Shown one piece after another: positions 30,282 through 38,940 of a DNA stretch of 64,000 nucleotides. Where the stretch lies: positions 62,001 through 126,000 of the forward strand of contig NZ_CACSJP010000006.1 of NCBI RefSeq assembly GCF_902706095.1. The letters are read 5' to 3'. The notes under the pieces were generated by a model. That model was not told the origin of the DNA. It saw only the letters and a list, made by a program, of their open reading frames with translations, and did no database searches. The stretch is from Rhizobium sp. 18065. GTDB taxonomy: Bacteria > Pseudomonadota > Alphaproteobacteria > Rhizobiales > Rhizobiaceae. The stretch's first letter is position 1. Every line of letters starts with the position of its first letter. Made by a program: the position numbers and the translations under genes.

Positions 30282-31121
30282 TCAGCCCGCCTTGCGGAAT
30301 GCCCGGCGCGGCGGTGGCGCCATGCTGAACACGGCACCAAAGAGCTTCGACAGAAGATCCTTGCGATCCTGCAAGGCGCTCAATTCGTCCCATGTCATCA
30401 TCTGGCCGACACGCGCACGGATGGTCGAGCCGGAGAGCCGGCGAAATTCGCGAATGAGCAGCGAGACGCGCAGGGTCAACGAGAGCTTGCTGGCCAGGTG
30501 GAAAAGTCGGCCATTCTGGCCTTCGAAAAACACCGGAACGACGTTCGCCTTGGCTGCCTGGATGAGTTTGGCGGGAAAGATCTTCCACGGCAGGTCTTCG
30601 GCTCGGCCAAAACCCTTTTTTGCGGTTGCGACGCCACCAGCGGGGAAAATCACCACGGTGACGCCTTCCTTCAACAGCCGCACCGCTTCATGGCGGGTCC
30701 GCATGTTGATCGCCAGCGCATCCTTGGTCTCCTCGAACGACACCGGTAGTGAATACGGCGCCAGTTCCGGAACCTTGAGAAGCTCGTTATTGATGAGGAC
30801 GCGAAACGGACGGCCTAGTTGCTCGGCAAGCGCCAGCACAGCAATGCCATCGCCGATGCCGAACGGATGGTTGGCGACGATCACGATCGGGCCATCCGGT
30901 ATCCTGGCAGGTGGCCATTCGCCCTGCACTTGCAGGTCGACATTGATCAGATCGAGCATCTTGCCGAAGACACGCTCGGTCTTGCCGACAATGTCATGGC
31001 GCCAGATGTCATAGAGGCGGGTATATCGGTCGCGTCCGGAAAGGCCTTCGATGGACCGGATGAACCATCGCTTCAGGCGCGGATCGCGTTCGTTGGCATA
31101 GGAGAGTTCTTTGAACTGCAC
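30282..31121 (-). CDS. Lysophospholipid-acyltransferase-like protein (PlsC superfamily)
   Basis: The protein (about 279 residues) has an acyltransferase core with a His-Asp active-site motif in VANHPFGIGDG (with five residues between His and Asp, a variant spacing), a second block INNELLKVPELAPY, and the glycine-bearing VVIFPAGGVATAKKGFG. Members transfer acyl groups to glycerolipids, ornithine lipids or lipid A, and several rhizobial ones are of this type. The exact acceptor is not evident. I chose the GTG at 31121, which has a GAGG six bases upstream; a TTG at 31133 is also possible. It lies downstream of thrS on the same strand. Confidence 0.8.
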   Translation of the reverse strand: MQFKELSYANERDPRLKRWFIRSIEGLSGRDRYTRLYDIWRHDIVGKTERVFGKMLDLINVDLQVQGEWPPARIPDGPIVIVANHPFGIGDGIAVLALAEQLGRPFRVLINNELLKVPELAPYSLPVSFEETKDALAINMRTRHEAVRLLKEGVTVVIFPAGGVATAKKGFGRAEDLPWKIFPAKLIQAAKANVVPVFFEGQNGRLFHLASKLSLTLRVSLLIREFRRLSGSTIRARVGQMMTWDELSALQDRKDLLSKLFGAVFSMAPPPRRAFRKAG

Positions 31122-31186
31122 TGGCCACCTCAATCGACCGTCGGACTATCTTGCCAATTGCATTATCGCATTTCGATGACACATTT

Positions 31187-31219
31187 CTGACAGGGCCGGA
31201 CACGTCCCGGCCCTGTCAG
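31187..31219. terminator. Perfect 13-bp inverted repeat between thrS and the acyltransferase gene
   Basis: Arms CTGACAGGGCCGG and CCGGCCCTGTCAG (7-nt loop) form a very stable hairpin 27 bp downstream of the thrS stop. On the reverse strand, in which both genes run, no T-tract follows, so it may be a termination/stability hairpin rather than a canonical intrinsic terminator. Confidence 0.55.
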
Positions 31220-31245
31220 CGGTTCTTTTGCCGCCTATTGTCGTG

Positions 31246-33246
31246 TCAGCGGGCTGCCCGGGCCGCGAGCTTGCGCTTGACGTCCGGCGGGGTCGCCTCA
31301 CCGGCCAACACGGCAACAGCTTCGGCCAAGTTCATCGACACCTGCTCCTGCGAGCCGAGACGACGGATATTGACCGTCTGCTCTTCCGCTTCGCGCTTGC
31401 CGCAGACGATGATCACCGGAACCTTGGTCACCGAATGCTCGCGGACCTTGTAGTTGATCTTCTCGTTGCGGAAATCGGTCTCGACCTGCAGACCGGCATC
31501 GCGCAGTTGCTCGGCGACTTCACGACCATAGTCGTCGGCATCCGAGGTGATGGTGGCAACGACGACCTGCAGCGGCGCAAACCACAGCGGCATGTGGCCG
31601 GCGAAGTTTTCGATCAGAATGCCGAGAAAACGCTCCATCGAACCGCAGATGGCACGGTGGATCATCACCGGCTGCTTCTTTTCCGATGCCTGGTCGATGT
31701 AGAAGGCGCCGAAGCGTTCCGGCAGATTGAAGTCCACCTGCGTCGTGCCGCACTGCCATTCGCGTCCGATTGCGTCCCGCAGGGTATATTCGAACTTAGG
31801 ACCGTAGAACGCGCCCTCGCCCGGCATGATGCCGGTCTTGATACGGCCACCCGACTGTTCCTCGATAGTCTTCAGAACATCCAGCATGACGCTTTCGGCG
31901 CGATCCCAGAGGTCGTCGGAACCGACGCGTTTCTCCGGACGGGTCGAAAGCTTCACGACGATCTCGCTGAAGCCGAAGTCCTCGTAGACCGAGAGAATCA
32001 GGTCGTTGATGCGCAGGCATTCGGCTGCCATCTGCTCTTCCGTGCAGAAGACATGGGCGTCGTCCTGCGTGAAGCCGCGCACACGCATCAGGCCATGCAG
32101 CGCGCCGGATGCCTCGTAGCGATGGACCGTACCGAACTCGGCGAGCCGAACGGGCAATTCCCGGTAAGACCTCAGCCCGTGCTTGAAGATCTGCACGTGG
32201 CCAGGGCAGTTCATCGGCTTGAGCGCGAAAATCTTCTGGTCCGCTTCCTTGTCATCCGGATGGGTGAAGGCATGCGCCGATTTCACCGCGAACATGTTCT
32301 CCTGGTACCAGCCCCAGTGACCGGACGTTTCCCAAAGCGACTTATCGAGAACCAACGGTGCGTTGACTTCCTCGTAGGAGCCATTCAGGCGGCGGCGCAT
32401 GTAGGCGGTGAGGGTCTGGAACATGCGCCAGCCCTTGCCATGCCAAAAGACGACGCCCGGACCCTCTTCCTGGAAATGGAAAAGATCCATCTCGCGGCCA
32501 AGCTTACGGTGGTCGCGCTTTTCCGCTTCCGCAAGAATGTGCAGATAGTTGTCGAGTTGCTCCTGCTCGGCAAAGGCCGTGCCGTAGATGCGAGTCAGCA
32601 TGGGGTTGTTGCTGTCGCCGCGCCAATAGGCGCCGGCGACCTTCATCAGCTTGAACGCCATGCCGATCTGGCCCGTGGAGGCCATGTGCGGACCACGGCA
32701 CAGGTCGAACCAGTCGCCCTGATAGTAAATCTTCAGATCCTGGTCTGCCGGGATCGCATCAACCAGTTCGACCTTGTAGGCCTCGCCCTTGGCCGCGAAA
32801 ACTTCCCGGGCCTTGTTGCGCGGCCAGATTTCCTTGGTGAACGGCTTGTTGCGCTGGATGATCTCCTTCATCCGCTTTTCGATCTTGGGCAGATCTTCCG
32901 GCGTGAAGGGCTCATTCTTGGCAAAGTCGTAATAGAAGCCGTTCTCGATGACCGGGCCGATGGTCACCTGGGTGCCGGGCCAAAGCTCCTGCACGGCTTC
33001 GGCCATGACGTGAGCCGCATCGTGACGGATGAGTTCCAAAGCGCGGGCGTCGGTGCGGGTGACGATTTCGATCAGGCCGTCGACGACGGGATCGGACAGG
33101 TCGCGCAAAGTGCCGTCCAGCGCAATCGCGACAGCCTTCTTTGCAAGCGACTTGGAAATGGCTTCGGCGACCTCGCGACCGGTCGTGCCTGCGGCATACT
33201 CACGGACGGAACCATCGGGGAACTTCAGGGAAACGGTATCAGACAT
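31246..33246 (-). CDS. thrS: Threonyl-tRNA synthetase
   Basis: ThrRS charges tRNA-Thr and edits mischarged seryl-tRNA. The 666-residue protein has the N-terminal TGS domain (about 1-65), the editing domain with [11 protein letters not shown] and [13 protein letters not shown], the class II catalytic core with the zinc Cys in [10 protein letters not shown], motif 2, and the C-terminal anticodon-binding domain. The ATG at 33246 ([13 protein letters not shown]) has a strong AAGGAGAC just before it; the frame is open for 61 codons further upstream but without a site. Confidence 0.97.
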   Translation of the reverse strand: MSDTVSLKFPDGSVREYAAGTTGREVAEAISKSLAKKAVAIALDGTLRDLSDPVVDGLIEIVTRTDARALELIRHDAAHVMAEAVQELWPGTQVTIGPVIENGFYYDFAKNEPFTPEDLPKIEKRMKEIIQRNKPFTKEIWPRNKAREVFAAKGEAYKVELVDAIPADQDLKIYYQGDWFDLCRGPHMASTGQIGMAFKLMKVAGAYWRGDSNNPMLTRIYGTAFAEQEQLDNYLHILAEAEKRDHRKLGREMDLFHFQEEGPGVVFWHGKGWRMFQTLTAYMRRRLNGSYEEVNAPLVLDKSLWETSGHWGWYQENMFAVKSAHAFTHPDDKEADQKIFALKPMNCPGHVQIFKHGLRSYRELPVRLAEFGTVHRYEASGALHGLMRVRGFTQDDAHVFCTEEQMAAECLRINDLILSVYEDFGFSEIVVKLSTRPEKRVGSDDLWDRAESVMLDVLKTIEEQSGGRIKTGIMPGEGAFYGPKFEYTLRDAIGREWQCGTTQVDFNLPERFGAFYIDQASEKKQPVMIHRAICGSMERFLGILIENFAGHMPLWFAPLQVVVATITSDADDYGREVAEQLRDAGLQVETDFRNEKINYKVREHSVTKVPVIIVCGKREAEEQTVNIRRLGSQEQVSMNLAEAVAVLAGEATPPDVKRKLAARAAR

Positions 33247-33382
33247 GGTAGTCTCCTTATCCAGTCCCGCCAACGAATGCGGGTGGTGAAAGTTGCCGGG
33301 TGATTTGCCCGGCCATTGAACGCCGGCTTGATAAGCCGAAAGGCGCTTTGAGTAAAGGAATTTGCTGGCGTCTCCAGGCGGC

Positions 33383-33754
33383 TCAGTCGTGGCTCTGGCG
33401 GCCGATTTGCCAATAGGTCCAGGGCGCATACCAGCGGATGGAAAGCGGCATTGCTTCCGGCACGGGGTCTACACCCCAGGTACCACCTGGGCCACAACGG
33501 GAAACGCGAAACAGCGTCATCCAGCCGCCGCCCCACAGGCCGTGACGGGCGACAGCTTCATAGCCATATTCCGAACAGGTCGGCATGTGGCGACAGGAAC
33601 TGCCGATCAGGCTGGAAAGGCTGAGCTGGTAGAGCCTGATCATCGCCATGCCGAAAATGCGGCCGGGTGTCTTGCGGAAAGGGCCGGACCAGTTGCGGCC
33701 TTTCGACAAAGACCGCGACGGCGGGTGCTGGCCACAATCAGACCCGTCACACAT
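33383..33754 (-). CDS. yidD: YidD, membrane protein insertion efficiency factor
   Basis: YidD assists YidC-dependent membrane insertion. The 123-residue product contains the family core: an amphipathic helix ([20 protein letters not shown]), the cysteine-bearing [11 protein letters not shown], and the [14 protein letters not shown] segment. The N-terminal 35 residues are unconserved and the true start may be downstream. It follows the IscU-like gene with a 2-bp gap, so the two are probably co-transcribed. Confidence 0.93.
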   Translation of the reverse strand: MCDGSDCGQHPPSRSLSKGRNWSGPFRKTPGRIFGMAMIRLYQLSLSSLIGSSCRHMPTCSEYGYEAVARHGLWGGGWMTLFRVSRCGPGGTWGVDPVPEAMPLSIRWYAPWTYWQIGRQSHD

Positions 33755-33756
33755 GA

Positions 33757-34203
33757 TCAGCTGGCCTGAGCCGGCATGGCAGCATGCTCGATCTGATCGA
33801 GACAGTCGACCACTGCGTCGAAGGTCAGCATGGTCGAGGCATGGCGCGCCTTGTAGTCGCGAACGGGCTTGAGGAATCGCATGTCTTCAAAGCGTCCGCT
33901 CGGCCCCTCGCCGCCCTCTTTGAGCATTGCCAGCATATCGACGCGGGCCTGGCGTATCTCCGCCGGTGTCGCACCGATGACATGCCTTGCCATGATCCCG
34001 GACGAGGCCTGGCCGAGCGCGCAGGCCTTCACCTCATGGGAGAATTCACTGACCATGTCGTTGTCGACCGACAGATGCACGCGCACCCGCGATCCGCAAA
34101 GCTTCGAGTGTTTCTCCGCCGTTGCCTGCGCATCGGGCAGAATGCCGACATGGCTGATATTGCCGGCAAATTCGAGGATTTTGGTGTTGTAGATGTCGTC
34201 CAT
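33757..34203 (-). CDS. IscU/NifU-like iron-sulfur cluster scaffold-type protein
   Basis: The 148-residue protein resembles the IscU/SufU scaffold fold, beginning MDDIYNTKILEFAGN. Two of the three cluster Cys of IscU are present, Cys36 (SKLCGSRV) and Cys61 (KACALGQASS). In the position of the third, HASTMLTF has His121 where IscU has Cys; another Cys is at 134. The canonical start at 34203 is supported by homology of the N-terminus; the frame continues upstream without a good site. The role (Fe-S scaffold, accessory or sulfur transfer) is unproven. Confidence 0.85.
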   Translation of the reverse strand: MDDIYNTKILEFAGNISHVGILPDAQATAEKHSKLCGSRVRVHLSVDNDMVSEFSHEVKACALGQASSGIMARHVIGATPAEIRQARVDMLAMLKEGGEGPSGRFEDMRFLKPVRDYKARHASTMLTFDAVVDCLDQIEHAAMPAQAS

Positions 34204-34492
34204 TGTCGATCCGTGCAGCCCGTAGATGTCATATATTGCGCGGTGTGGATGCTGCCAGGCTGTCAGCACCTTTGCCACAGTCCGTCGCAATCCATTCCCT
34301 TTTCAGGGCCTTTGGTGAAACTATATTGCATGTGTGTCGCTGCGCCAAATGTTACAAGAGTGCTGGCCGCAGATGATGTGTCGCAGATGTTAATTGGCAG
34401 AACGGACTTGCAATATGAACCGCATTGCGCATTTACAGTCTGAAAAAGCGAAACAGGCGGTCCGCGACAGTCAGGACCGGGAGATCAAAGGC

Positions 34493-35098
34493 ATGGATGC
34501 CATCGTCAAGAAGTTGACCGCGGAAGCGCCGCGCCCGACGCGCGAGGAAGCCGAACAGGCCGTTCGCACCCTGCTGCTCTGGGCCGGCGATGATCCGGAG
34601 CGCGAAGGCCTGCAGGATACGCCGGCGCGCGTTGCCAAAGCCTATGGCGAACTGTTTTCAGGTTACGGGGCGGATATCGAAGAGGTTCTTGGCCGGACGT
34701 TCGAAGAGGTCGGCGGATACGATGACATGGTTCTCGTCCGCGACATTCCGTTCTTCTCGCATTGCGAGCACCATATGCTGCCGGTGATCGGCAAGGCTCA
34801 TGTAGCCTATCTGCCGAAGGGCCGCGTTCTCGGCCTCTCCAAGATTGCCCGTGTCGTCGACGTCTTCGGACGGCGCCTGCAGACGCAGGAAAACATGACG
34901 GCGCAGATCGCCCATGCGATCGAGGGTACCTTGAAGCCACGCGGGGTTGCGGTTTTCATCGAGGCCGAGCATATGTGCATGGCCATGCGGGGCGTCCAGA
35001 AATCTGGCTCCACGACACTGACCACAACCTTCACCGGCGCTTTCAAGGACAATGCTGCCGATCAGGCGCGCTTCATGTCCATGGTGCGGAGCCGGTGA
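34493..35098 (+). CDS. folE: GTP cyclohydrolase I
   Basis: FolE makes 7,8-dihydroneopterin triphosphate from GTP for folate synthesis. The core shows [12 protein letters not shown], the zinc-ligand block [22 protein letters not shown], and the [14 protein letters not shown] segment with the second Cys ligand. I start it at the ATG at 34493 (MDAIVKKL, 201 residues), which has GGAG and AAAGG upstream and a start I recall from other rhizobial FolE; ATG 34415 is open too. hisI follows 23 bp later, on the same strand, and may be co-transcribed. Confidence 0.95.
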   Translation: MDAIVKKLTAEAPRPTREEAEQAVRTLLLWAGDDPEREGLQDTPARVAKAYGELFSGYGADIEEVLGRTFEEVGGYDDMVLVRDIPFFSHCEHHMLPVIGKAHVAYLPKGRVLGLSKIARVVDVFGRRLQTQENMTAQIAHAIEGTLKPRGVAVFIEAEHMCMAMRGVQKSGSTTLTTTFTGAFKDNAADQARFMSMVRSR

Positions 35099-35121
35099 GC
35101 CTCTGAGGGTTTCGCCTGCCA

Positions 35122-35574
35122 ATGACCAGCATCGACTTCGACGCCCCCTCCTCCGACAAGACCGTTCTTGAAGAGGGGCTGGCCTTCACGCCTAAATTTG
35201 ACGCTCATGGATTGGTGACCGCCGTTGTCACCGACGCGCGCGACGGCGTCCTGCTGATGGTGGCCCACATGAACGCCGAAGCGATCGCGCTGACGCTGGA
35301 GACGGGCATTGGCCACTATTACAGCCGTTCGCGGGCTAAGATCTGGAAGAAGGGCGAAAGCTCCGGAAATCTGCAGTCGGTCAAGGAAATCCGCGTCGAC
35401 TGCGACCAGGATGCGCTCTGGCTGAAGGTCGAAGTGGCCGGCCACGATGCCACCTGCCACACCGGGCGACGTTCGTGCTTCTATCGGCAGGCGCTGATCG
35501 TCGATGGAGCGCCGGCGCTGACGATTGCCGACGATCACCGGCACTTTGATCCGGATTCTGTCTACAAGGCTTAG
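35122..35574 (+). CDS. hisI: Phosphoribosyl-AMP cyclohydrolase
   Basis: HisI opens the adenine ring of phosphoribosyl-AMP in histidine synthesis. The 150-residue protein has the family motifs [35 protein letters not shown], the Asp/Cys ligand block [12 protein letters not shown], and [11 protein letters not shown] with zinc-ligand Cys. It is the mono-functional form, not fused to HisE. The neighbouring upstream gene is folE. Confidence 0.96.
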   Translation: MTSIDFDAPSSDKTVLEEGLAFTPKFDAHGLVTAVVTDARDGVLLMVAHMNAEAIALTLETGIGHYYSRSRAKIWKKGESSGNLQSVKEIRVDCDQDALWLKVEVAGHDATCHTGRRSCFYRQALIVDGAPALTIADDHRHFDPDSVYKA

Positions 35575-35643
35575 TCCGGTCACCTTGAACTAAACGAAAT
35601 CGTAAGCATAGAGTGTCCTAATACGAGCCGGAGTGTTCAGCTT

Positions 35644-36618
35644 GTGAGGGATACGGAGATGCTGAACTGGAGTTTAAGATCCAGCGGAGCCGGGCGTGAA
35701 GCGCCTTCGGTCGGGGAAGCGAGCGGCCTGGGATCCGGTCTGCCGACCCAACCCCAACCACCGAAGAAACCCAAGGTCGCCTTGGCTCTTGGCGGGGGAG
35801 CGGCCCGCGGATGGGCCCATATCGGCGTTCTGCGTGCCCTTGACGAGGAAGGCATCGAAGTCGGCATGATTGCCGGCACGTCGATCGGTGCGCTGGTCGG
35901 CGGTTGCTATCTCGCTGGCAAACTGGACGAGCTTGAAGTTTTCGCCCGCTCGCTGACCATGCGCCGCATTGCCTCCCTGCTCGACCTGACAATCGGCGGC
36001 GGCGGCCTGCTCGGCGGCATGCGCCTGACCAAGCGGATGCAGGAACATCTGCAGGGGCTGATGATCGAGGATCTGCCCAAGCCATTCGTGGCGGTGGCAT
36101 CGGAACTCAACAGCGGTCATGAAGTGTGGATCGACGGCGGACACCTGATCACGGCGTTGCGGGCATCGTACGCCCTGCCCGGCATTTTCGAGCCTGTGCG
36201 CTGTAACAATCGCACGCTGATCGATGGAGCGCTGGTCAATCCGGTACCGGTCTCTGTGTGTAGGGCGCTCGAGCAACCGATCGTCATGGCGGTCAACCTC
36301 AACTACGACCTGTTCGGCCGCTCGGCCGTGGTCAAGCATCGCGCTGGCGAACTGGTGGAAACCACCAGCGAACCCGTCCGGGATCCGAACCGCATGGGCC
36401 TGACCGGCGTCATGGTCCAGGCTTTCAATATCATCCAGGACCGGATTTCGCGGGCTCGCCTTGCCGGAGACCCGCCGGATCTGGCGCTTCATCCGCGCGT
36501 CAACGATATCGGACTTTCGGAATTTCACCGGGCTGGCGAAGCGATCGAGCGCGGTTATGCGGAAACCAAGTCCCGAATCACCGAAATTCGACGCATGCAG
36601 GAAGCAGTCGCCCGCTGA
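35644..36618 (+). CDS. Patatin-like phospholipase (RssA/YchK type)
   Basis: The protein (about 324 residues) carries the patatin fold: the oxyanion loop LALGGGAARGWAHIGVL, the serine lipase elbow GTSIGALVGG, and the catalytic Asp in IDGALVNPVPV. It is expected to be a serine acyl hydrolase of membrane lipids. It has no signal peptide. I chose the GTG at 35644, with GGAG about 12 bp upstream; ATG 35659 is also possible. It stands alone after hisI. Confidence 0.9.
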   Translation: MRDTEMLNWSLRSSGAGREAPSVGEASGLGSGLPTQPQPPKKPKVALALGGGAARGWAHIGVLRALDEEGIEVGMIAGTSIGALVGGCYLAGKLDELEVFARSLTMRRIASLLDLTIGGGGLLGGMRLTKRMQEHLQGLMIEDLPKPFVAVASELNSGHEVWIDGGHLITALRASYALPGIFEPVRCNNRTLIDGALVNPVPVSVCRALEQPIVMAVNLNYDLFGRSAVVKHRAGELVETTSEPVRDPNRMGLTGVMVQAFNIIQDRISRARLAGDPPDLALHPRVNDIGLSEFHRAGEAIERGYAETKSRITEIRRMQEAVAR

Positions 36619-36683
36619 CCGGACGGATTGCGACAGCGAGCGGCGCCTTAATCCTGCACGCAGAGGTGCATGAGAAATCCGGG

Positions 36684-36703
36684 GTAACGCTGTCGGGCGT
36701 TAC
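36684..36703. terminator. Hairpin between convergent genes
   Basis: GTAACGC and GCGTTAC form a 7-bp stem with a 6-nt loop between the patatin-like and CBS-domain genes. It lacks a T-run on either side, so termination is only suggested by its position. Confidence 0.4.
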
Positions 36704-37138
36704 TTATCCCGCAATATAAGCCTTGATCTGTTCGGCCTCAGTCTCGATCTCGCGGATGCGGGACTTTACCACGTCGCCGATCGAGATGATTCCCGACAAT
36801 TTGCCATTGTCTTCCACCGGCACGTGGCGAAAACGCCGGGCGGACATCATTTCCATCAGTTCATTGACGCTGGTGTCCTCGCGGCAACGATAGACGTTGG
36901 CGGTCATCAAGGTGGAAATCGGCTGATCAAAGGCATCACGGCCGTTCTGACCGATGGCACGCACGACATCGCGTTCCGTGAAAATCCCGACGATCCGGTT
37001 CTCCATGCCGACAACCACGACCGCACCGATCTTGTTTTCTTCCAGGATATGGGCGGCTTCACCCAGTGTGACGTTCGGACCGACAGTTACGACGTCACGG
37101 CCCTTCTGTTCGAGTATGCTTCTGGCAGATGCTGTCAT
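36704..37138 (-). CDS. CBS domain-pair protein
   Basis: The 144-residue protein is essentially two CBS motifs: TVGPNVTLGEAAHILEENK to IFTERDVVRAI, and TANVYRCREDTSVNELMEM to GIISIGDVVKSRI. CBS pairs bind adenosyl ligands such as AMP or ATP and regulate partners. No catalytic domain is attached. The ATG at 37138 has GAGGAGGA upstream; open frame continues further but without a good site. The rhomboid gene lies upstream on the same strand, about 108 bp away. Confidence 0.9.
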   Translation of the reverse strand: MTASARSILEQKGRDVVTVGPNVTLGEAAHILEENKIGAVVVVGMENRIVGIFTERDVVRAIGQNGRDAFDQPISTLMTANVYRCREDTSVNELMEMMSARRFRHVPVEDNGKLSGIISIGDVVKSRIREIETEAEQIKAYIAG

Positions 37139-37246
37139 GCTTTCCTCCTCACATTCATCACGTCTGGACTCACCGCTAGCCCGTCCCAAAGCGGCGATCC
37201 ACAAATGGTGCATGTTATTCAAGAGGAATGCAATATTTAGATATTT

Positions 37247-38008
37247 TTAGCGATTTCGCACCGATCTGCTGTAGGGATCGAAGGGGCGGAAGCAGAGGAA
37301 TCCGAACAGGAAACCACCGATATGTGCGTCCCAGGCGATCATGCCGGCATAATCTCCGAACAGTGGCAAGCCGAAGGCGACGGCGACATTGCCGAGAAAC
37401 CAGACGATGATGAAAACCCGGACCGTGCGATCGGCCAGTGCCGCCGGCACCGAAAGCAAGGGCGGCTCGATGCCGAATGCCTGCAGGTAACCGCGCTGGC
37501 GTCCACCAAAGGCAAAGCGGCAGGCTGCTCCCATGAGCGCCGAGATCACGCCGGAGGCGCCGACCATCAATGACGGCGAGCCCCAGTTGACGACAGCGTG
37601 CAGGCCCGCCCCAGCCATGGACGAAATCACCCAGAAGATAACAAAACGAACTGCCCCGATCCGGCGGTAGACCGGGGTGCCGAAGGCTGCGAGCCAGAGG
37701 CCGTTGAAAGCCAGATGTTCAAAACTGCCATGCAGCAGCGAGTAGGTCACCGGCGTCCAGATCCAGGCCAGCGTCTGGTCTGCCAGCGGATAGACATAGC
37801 GCAGCGGCGAGAAACCGAATTCAAATGCGATCCAGGCATTGGTATCTTCGCTGAAGACCAGAGCCTGCAGGGCATAGATGACACTGAGCACTGCGAGCGA
37901 CAAAAGGATGCCGCCCGGCAGGTTGAAGATCGGCACAGAGCCCTTTTGATGCGCGGTGTCGGCCGGCCCGGCTTGGGGCTCTTCGGGCGGCCCTGAATTT
38001 TCCTGCAT
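37247..38008 (-). CDS. Rhomboid-family intramembrane serine protease
   Basis: The 253-residue protein has six predicted membrane helices and rhomboid hallmarks: His residues in LLHGSFEHLAFNG, the catalytic Ser in VGASGVISALMG, and the catalytic His in WDAHIGGFLFGF. It should cleave membrane helices; the substrate is unknown. The N-terminal ~25 residues are hydrophilic and cytoplasmic. A strong terminator sits about 50 bp upstream of its ATG on the same strand (see the small-RNA entry). Confidence 0.9.
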   Translation of the reverse strand: MQENSGPPEEPQAGPADTAHQKGSVPIFNLPGGILLSLAVLSVIYALQALVFSEDTNAWIAFEFGFSPLRYVYPLADQTLAWIWTPVTYSLLHGSFEHLAFNGLWLAAFGTPVYRRIGAVRFVIFWVISSMAGAGLHAVVNWGSPSLMVGASGVISALMGAACRFAFGGRQRGYLQAFGIEPPLLSVPAALADRTVRVFIIVWFLGNVAVAFGLPLFGDYAGMIAWDAHIGGFLFGFLCFRPFDPYSRSVRNR

Positions 38009-38059
38009 CTCTGGCTCCTTGCGGCATTGCTAAGCAACCTGTTAGCCCAGACGCGCACC

Positions 38060-38090
38060 AAAAAAAAGCCACCCGGAACGTCCGAGTGGC
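38060..38090 (-). terminator. Strong orphan intrinsic terminator
   Basis: The reverse-strand 9-bp stem (GCCACTCGG/CCGGGTGGC) with loop ACGTT and eight T residues lies about 52 bp before the rhomboid start codon and does not terminate any visible gene. Confidence 0.85.
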
Positions 38091-38215
38091 TGCTGGGGCA
38101 TGCTGCGGAACCTCCGCGCGCCTCGAGTTGGTGCCGAAAGCGAACCTTCGGGAAGTGATGGCCGTTTTTGCCACAGTCCCGCCGCAGCCGCAATCTCAAC
38201 CAATCCTTAACCTTA
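38060..38215 (-). ncRNA. Candidate small RNA or leader ending in an orphan terminator upstream of the rhomboid gene
   Basis: On the reverse strand, an intrinsic terminator (stem GCCACTCGG/CCGGGTGGC, one G-T wobble, 5-nt loop, eight T) lies at 38060-38090, with no protein gene upstream on that strand. Two smaller hairpins precede it: CCGAA/TTCGG near 38145 and GCGGA/TCCGC near 38110. This layout fits a stand-alone small RNA of about 100-150 nt, or an attenuator in the 5' leader of the rhomboid gene. The 5' end is a guess. No known family is recognised. Confidence 0.45.
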
Positions 38216-38325
38216 ACCGCCGGACATAAATCGGAAAAGGCGGAACAAAACCAAGGGTCACAGCAAACGTTATGTTAACGGCTTGCCGATAATCATTTCG
38301 TAACCGCGAAATAGACAGATCGCCC

Positions 38326-38940
38326 ATGATGTATTCATCGCAGACCAGCCAGAGCAACACGATCGCCTCGCCGGGACAGCAGCGCGCCTTCCAGCGCGTC
38401 GCGGTCAGCCTGCAGGGTCGTCTTATGATGGCCGACTACGAAGAATATGTGTGCAAGGTCATCGACATGTCGCCGGGCGATGTCCGCTTCGCCTGCGCCG
38501 GCCGGCCGCGCCCGAATGAACGCATCATCGCTTACATCGACCATCTCGGCCGGATCGAAGGCACAGTCGTCAAGCTGACCGAGGACGGTTTCGTCATCTC
38601 GATCAACGCGACCGTGCGCAAGCGCGAGAAGCTTGCGGCGCAATTGACCTGGATTGCCAACAAACATGAACTCGGCCTGCCGGAAGACCGTCGCCACGAT
38701 CGTCTGACGCCGCGTAACACGCGGACGGAACTGACGCTCGAAGACGGCAAGCGCTATCCTTGCCGCCTGATGGACCTTTCGCTGTCCGGTGCCGCCGTCG
38801 ATATCGACATCCGTCCGCCGCTCGGCACAGCCGTTCGTCTGGGCAATATGCGTGGCCGTGTGGTTCGCCATTTCGCGGAAGGTGTTGCGGTAGAGTTTCT
38901 GTCGCTGCAGTCACGCGAAGCGCTTACCGAGTTTCTCTGA
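38326..38940 (+). CDS. Tandem PilZ-domain protein (c-di-GMP binding candidate)
   Basis: The 204-residue cytoplasmic protein consists of two PilZ-like halves. The C-terminal domain has the c-di-GMP motif R122-x3-R126 (RRHDR) and D150-x-S-x-x-G155 (DLSLSG). The N-terminal domain has R20-x3-R24 (RAFQR), but its second motif is DMSPG, one residue short, so it may not bind c-di-GMP. PilZ proteins of this class regulate motility or exopolysaccharide. No effector domain is visible. It starts at the double ATG 38326/38329. Confidence 0.88.
   Translation: MMYSSQTSQSNTIASPGQQRAFQRVAVSLQGRLMMADYEEYVCKVIDMSPGDVRFACAGRPRPNERIIAYIDHLGRIEGTVVKLTEDGFVISINATVRKREKLAAQLTWIANKHELGLPEDRRHDRLTPRNTRTELTLEDGKRYPCRLMDLSLSGAAVDIDIRPPLGTAVRLGNMRGRVVRHFAEGVAVEFLSLQSREALTEFL

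Noticed and set aside
31228-33303. Long open frame (about 690 codons) opposite thrS
   Set aside because: Shadow of threonyl-tRNA synthetase; composition is Arg/His/Val-rich and it ends in the thrS start region.
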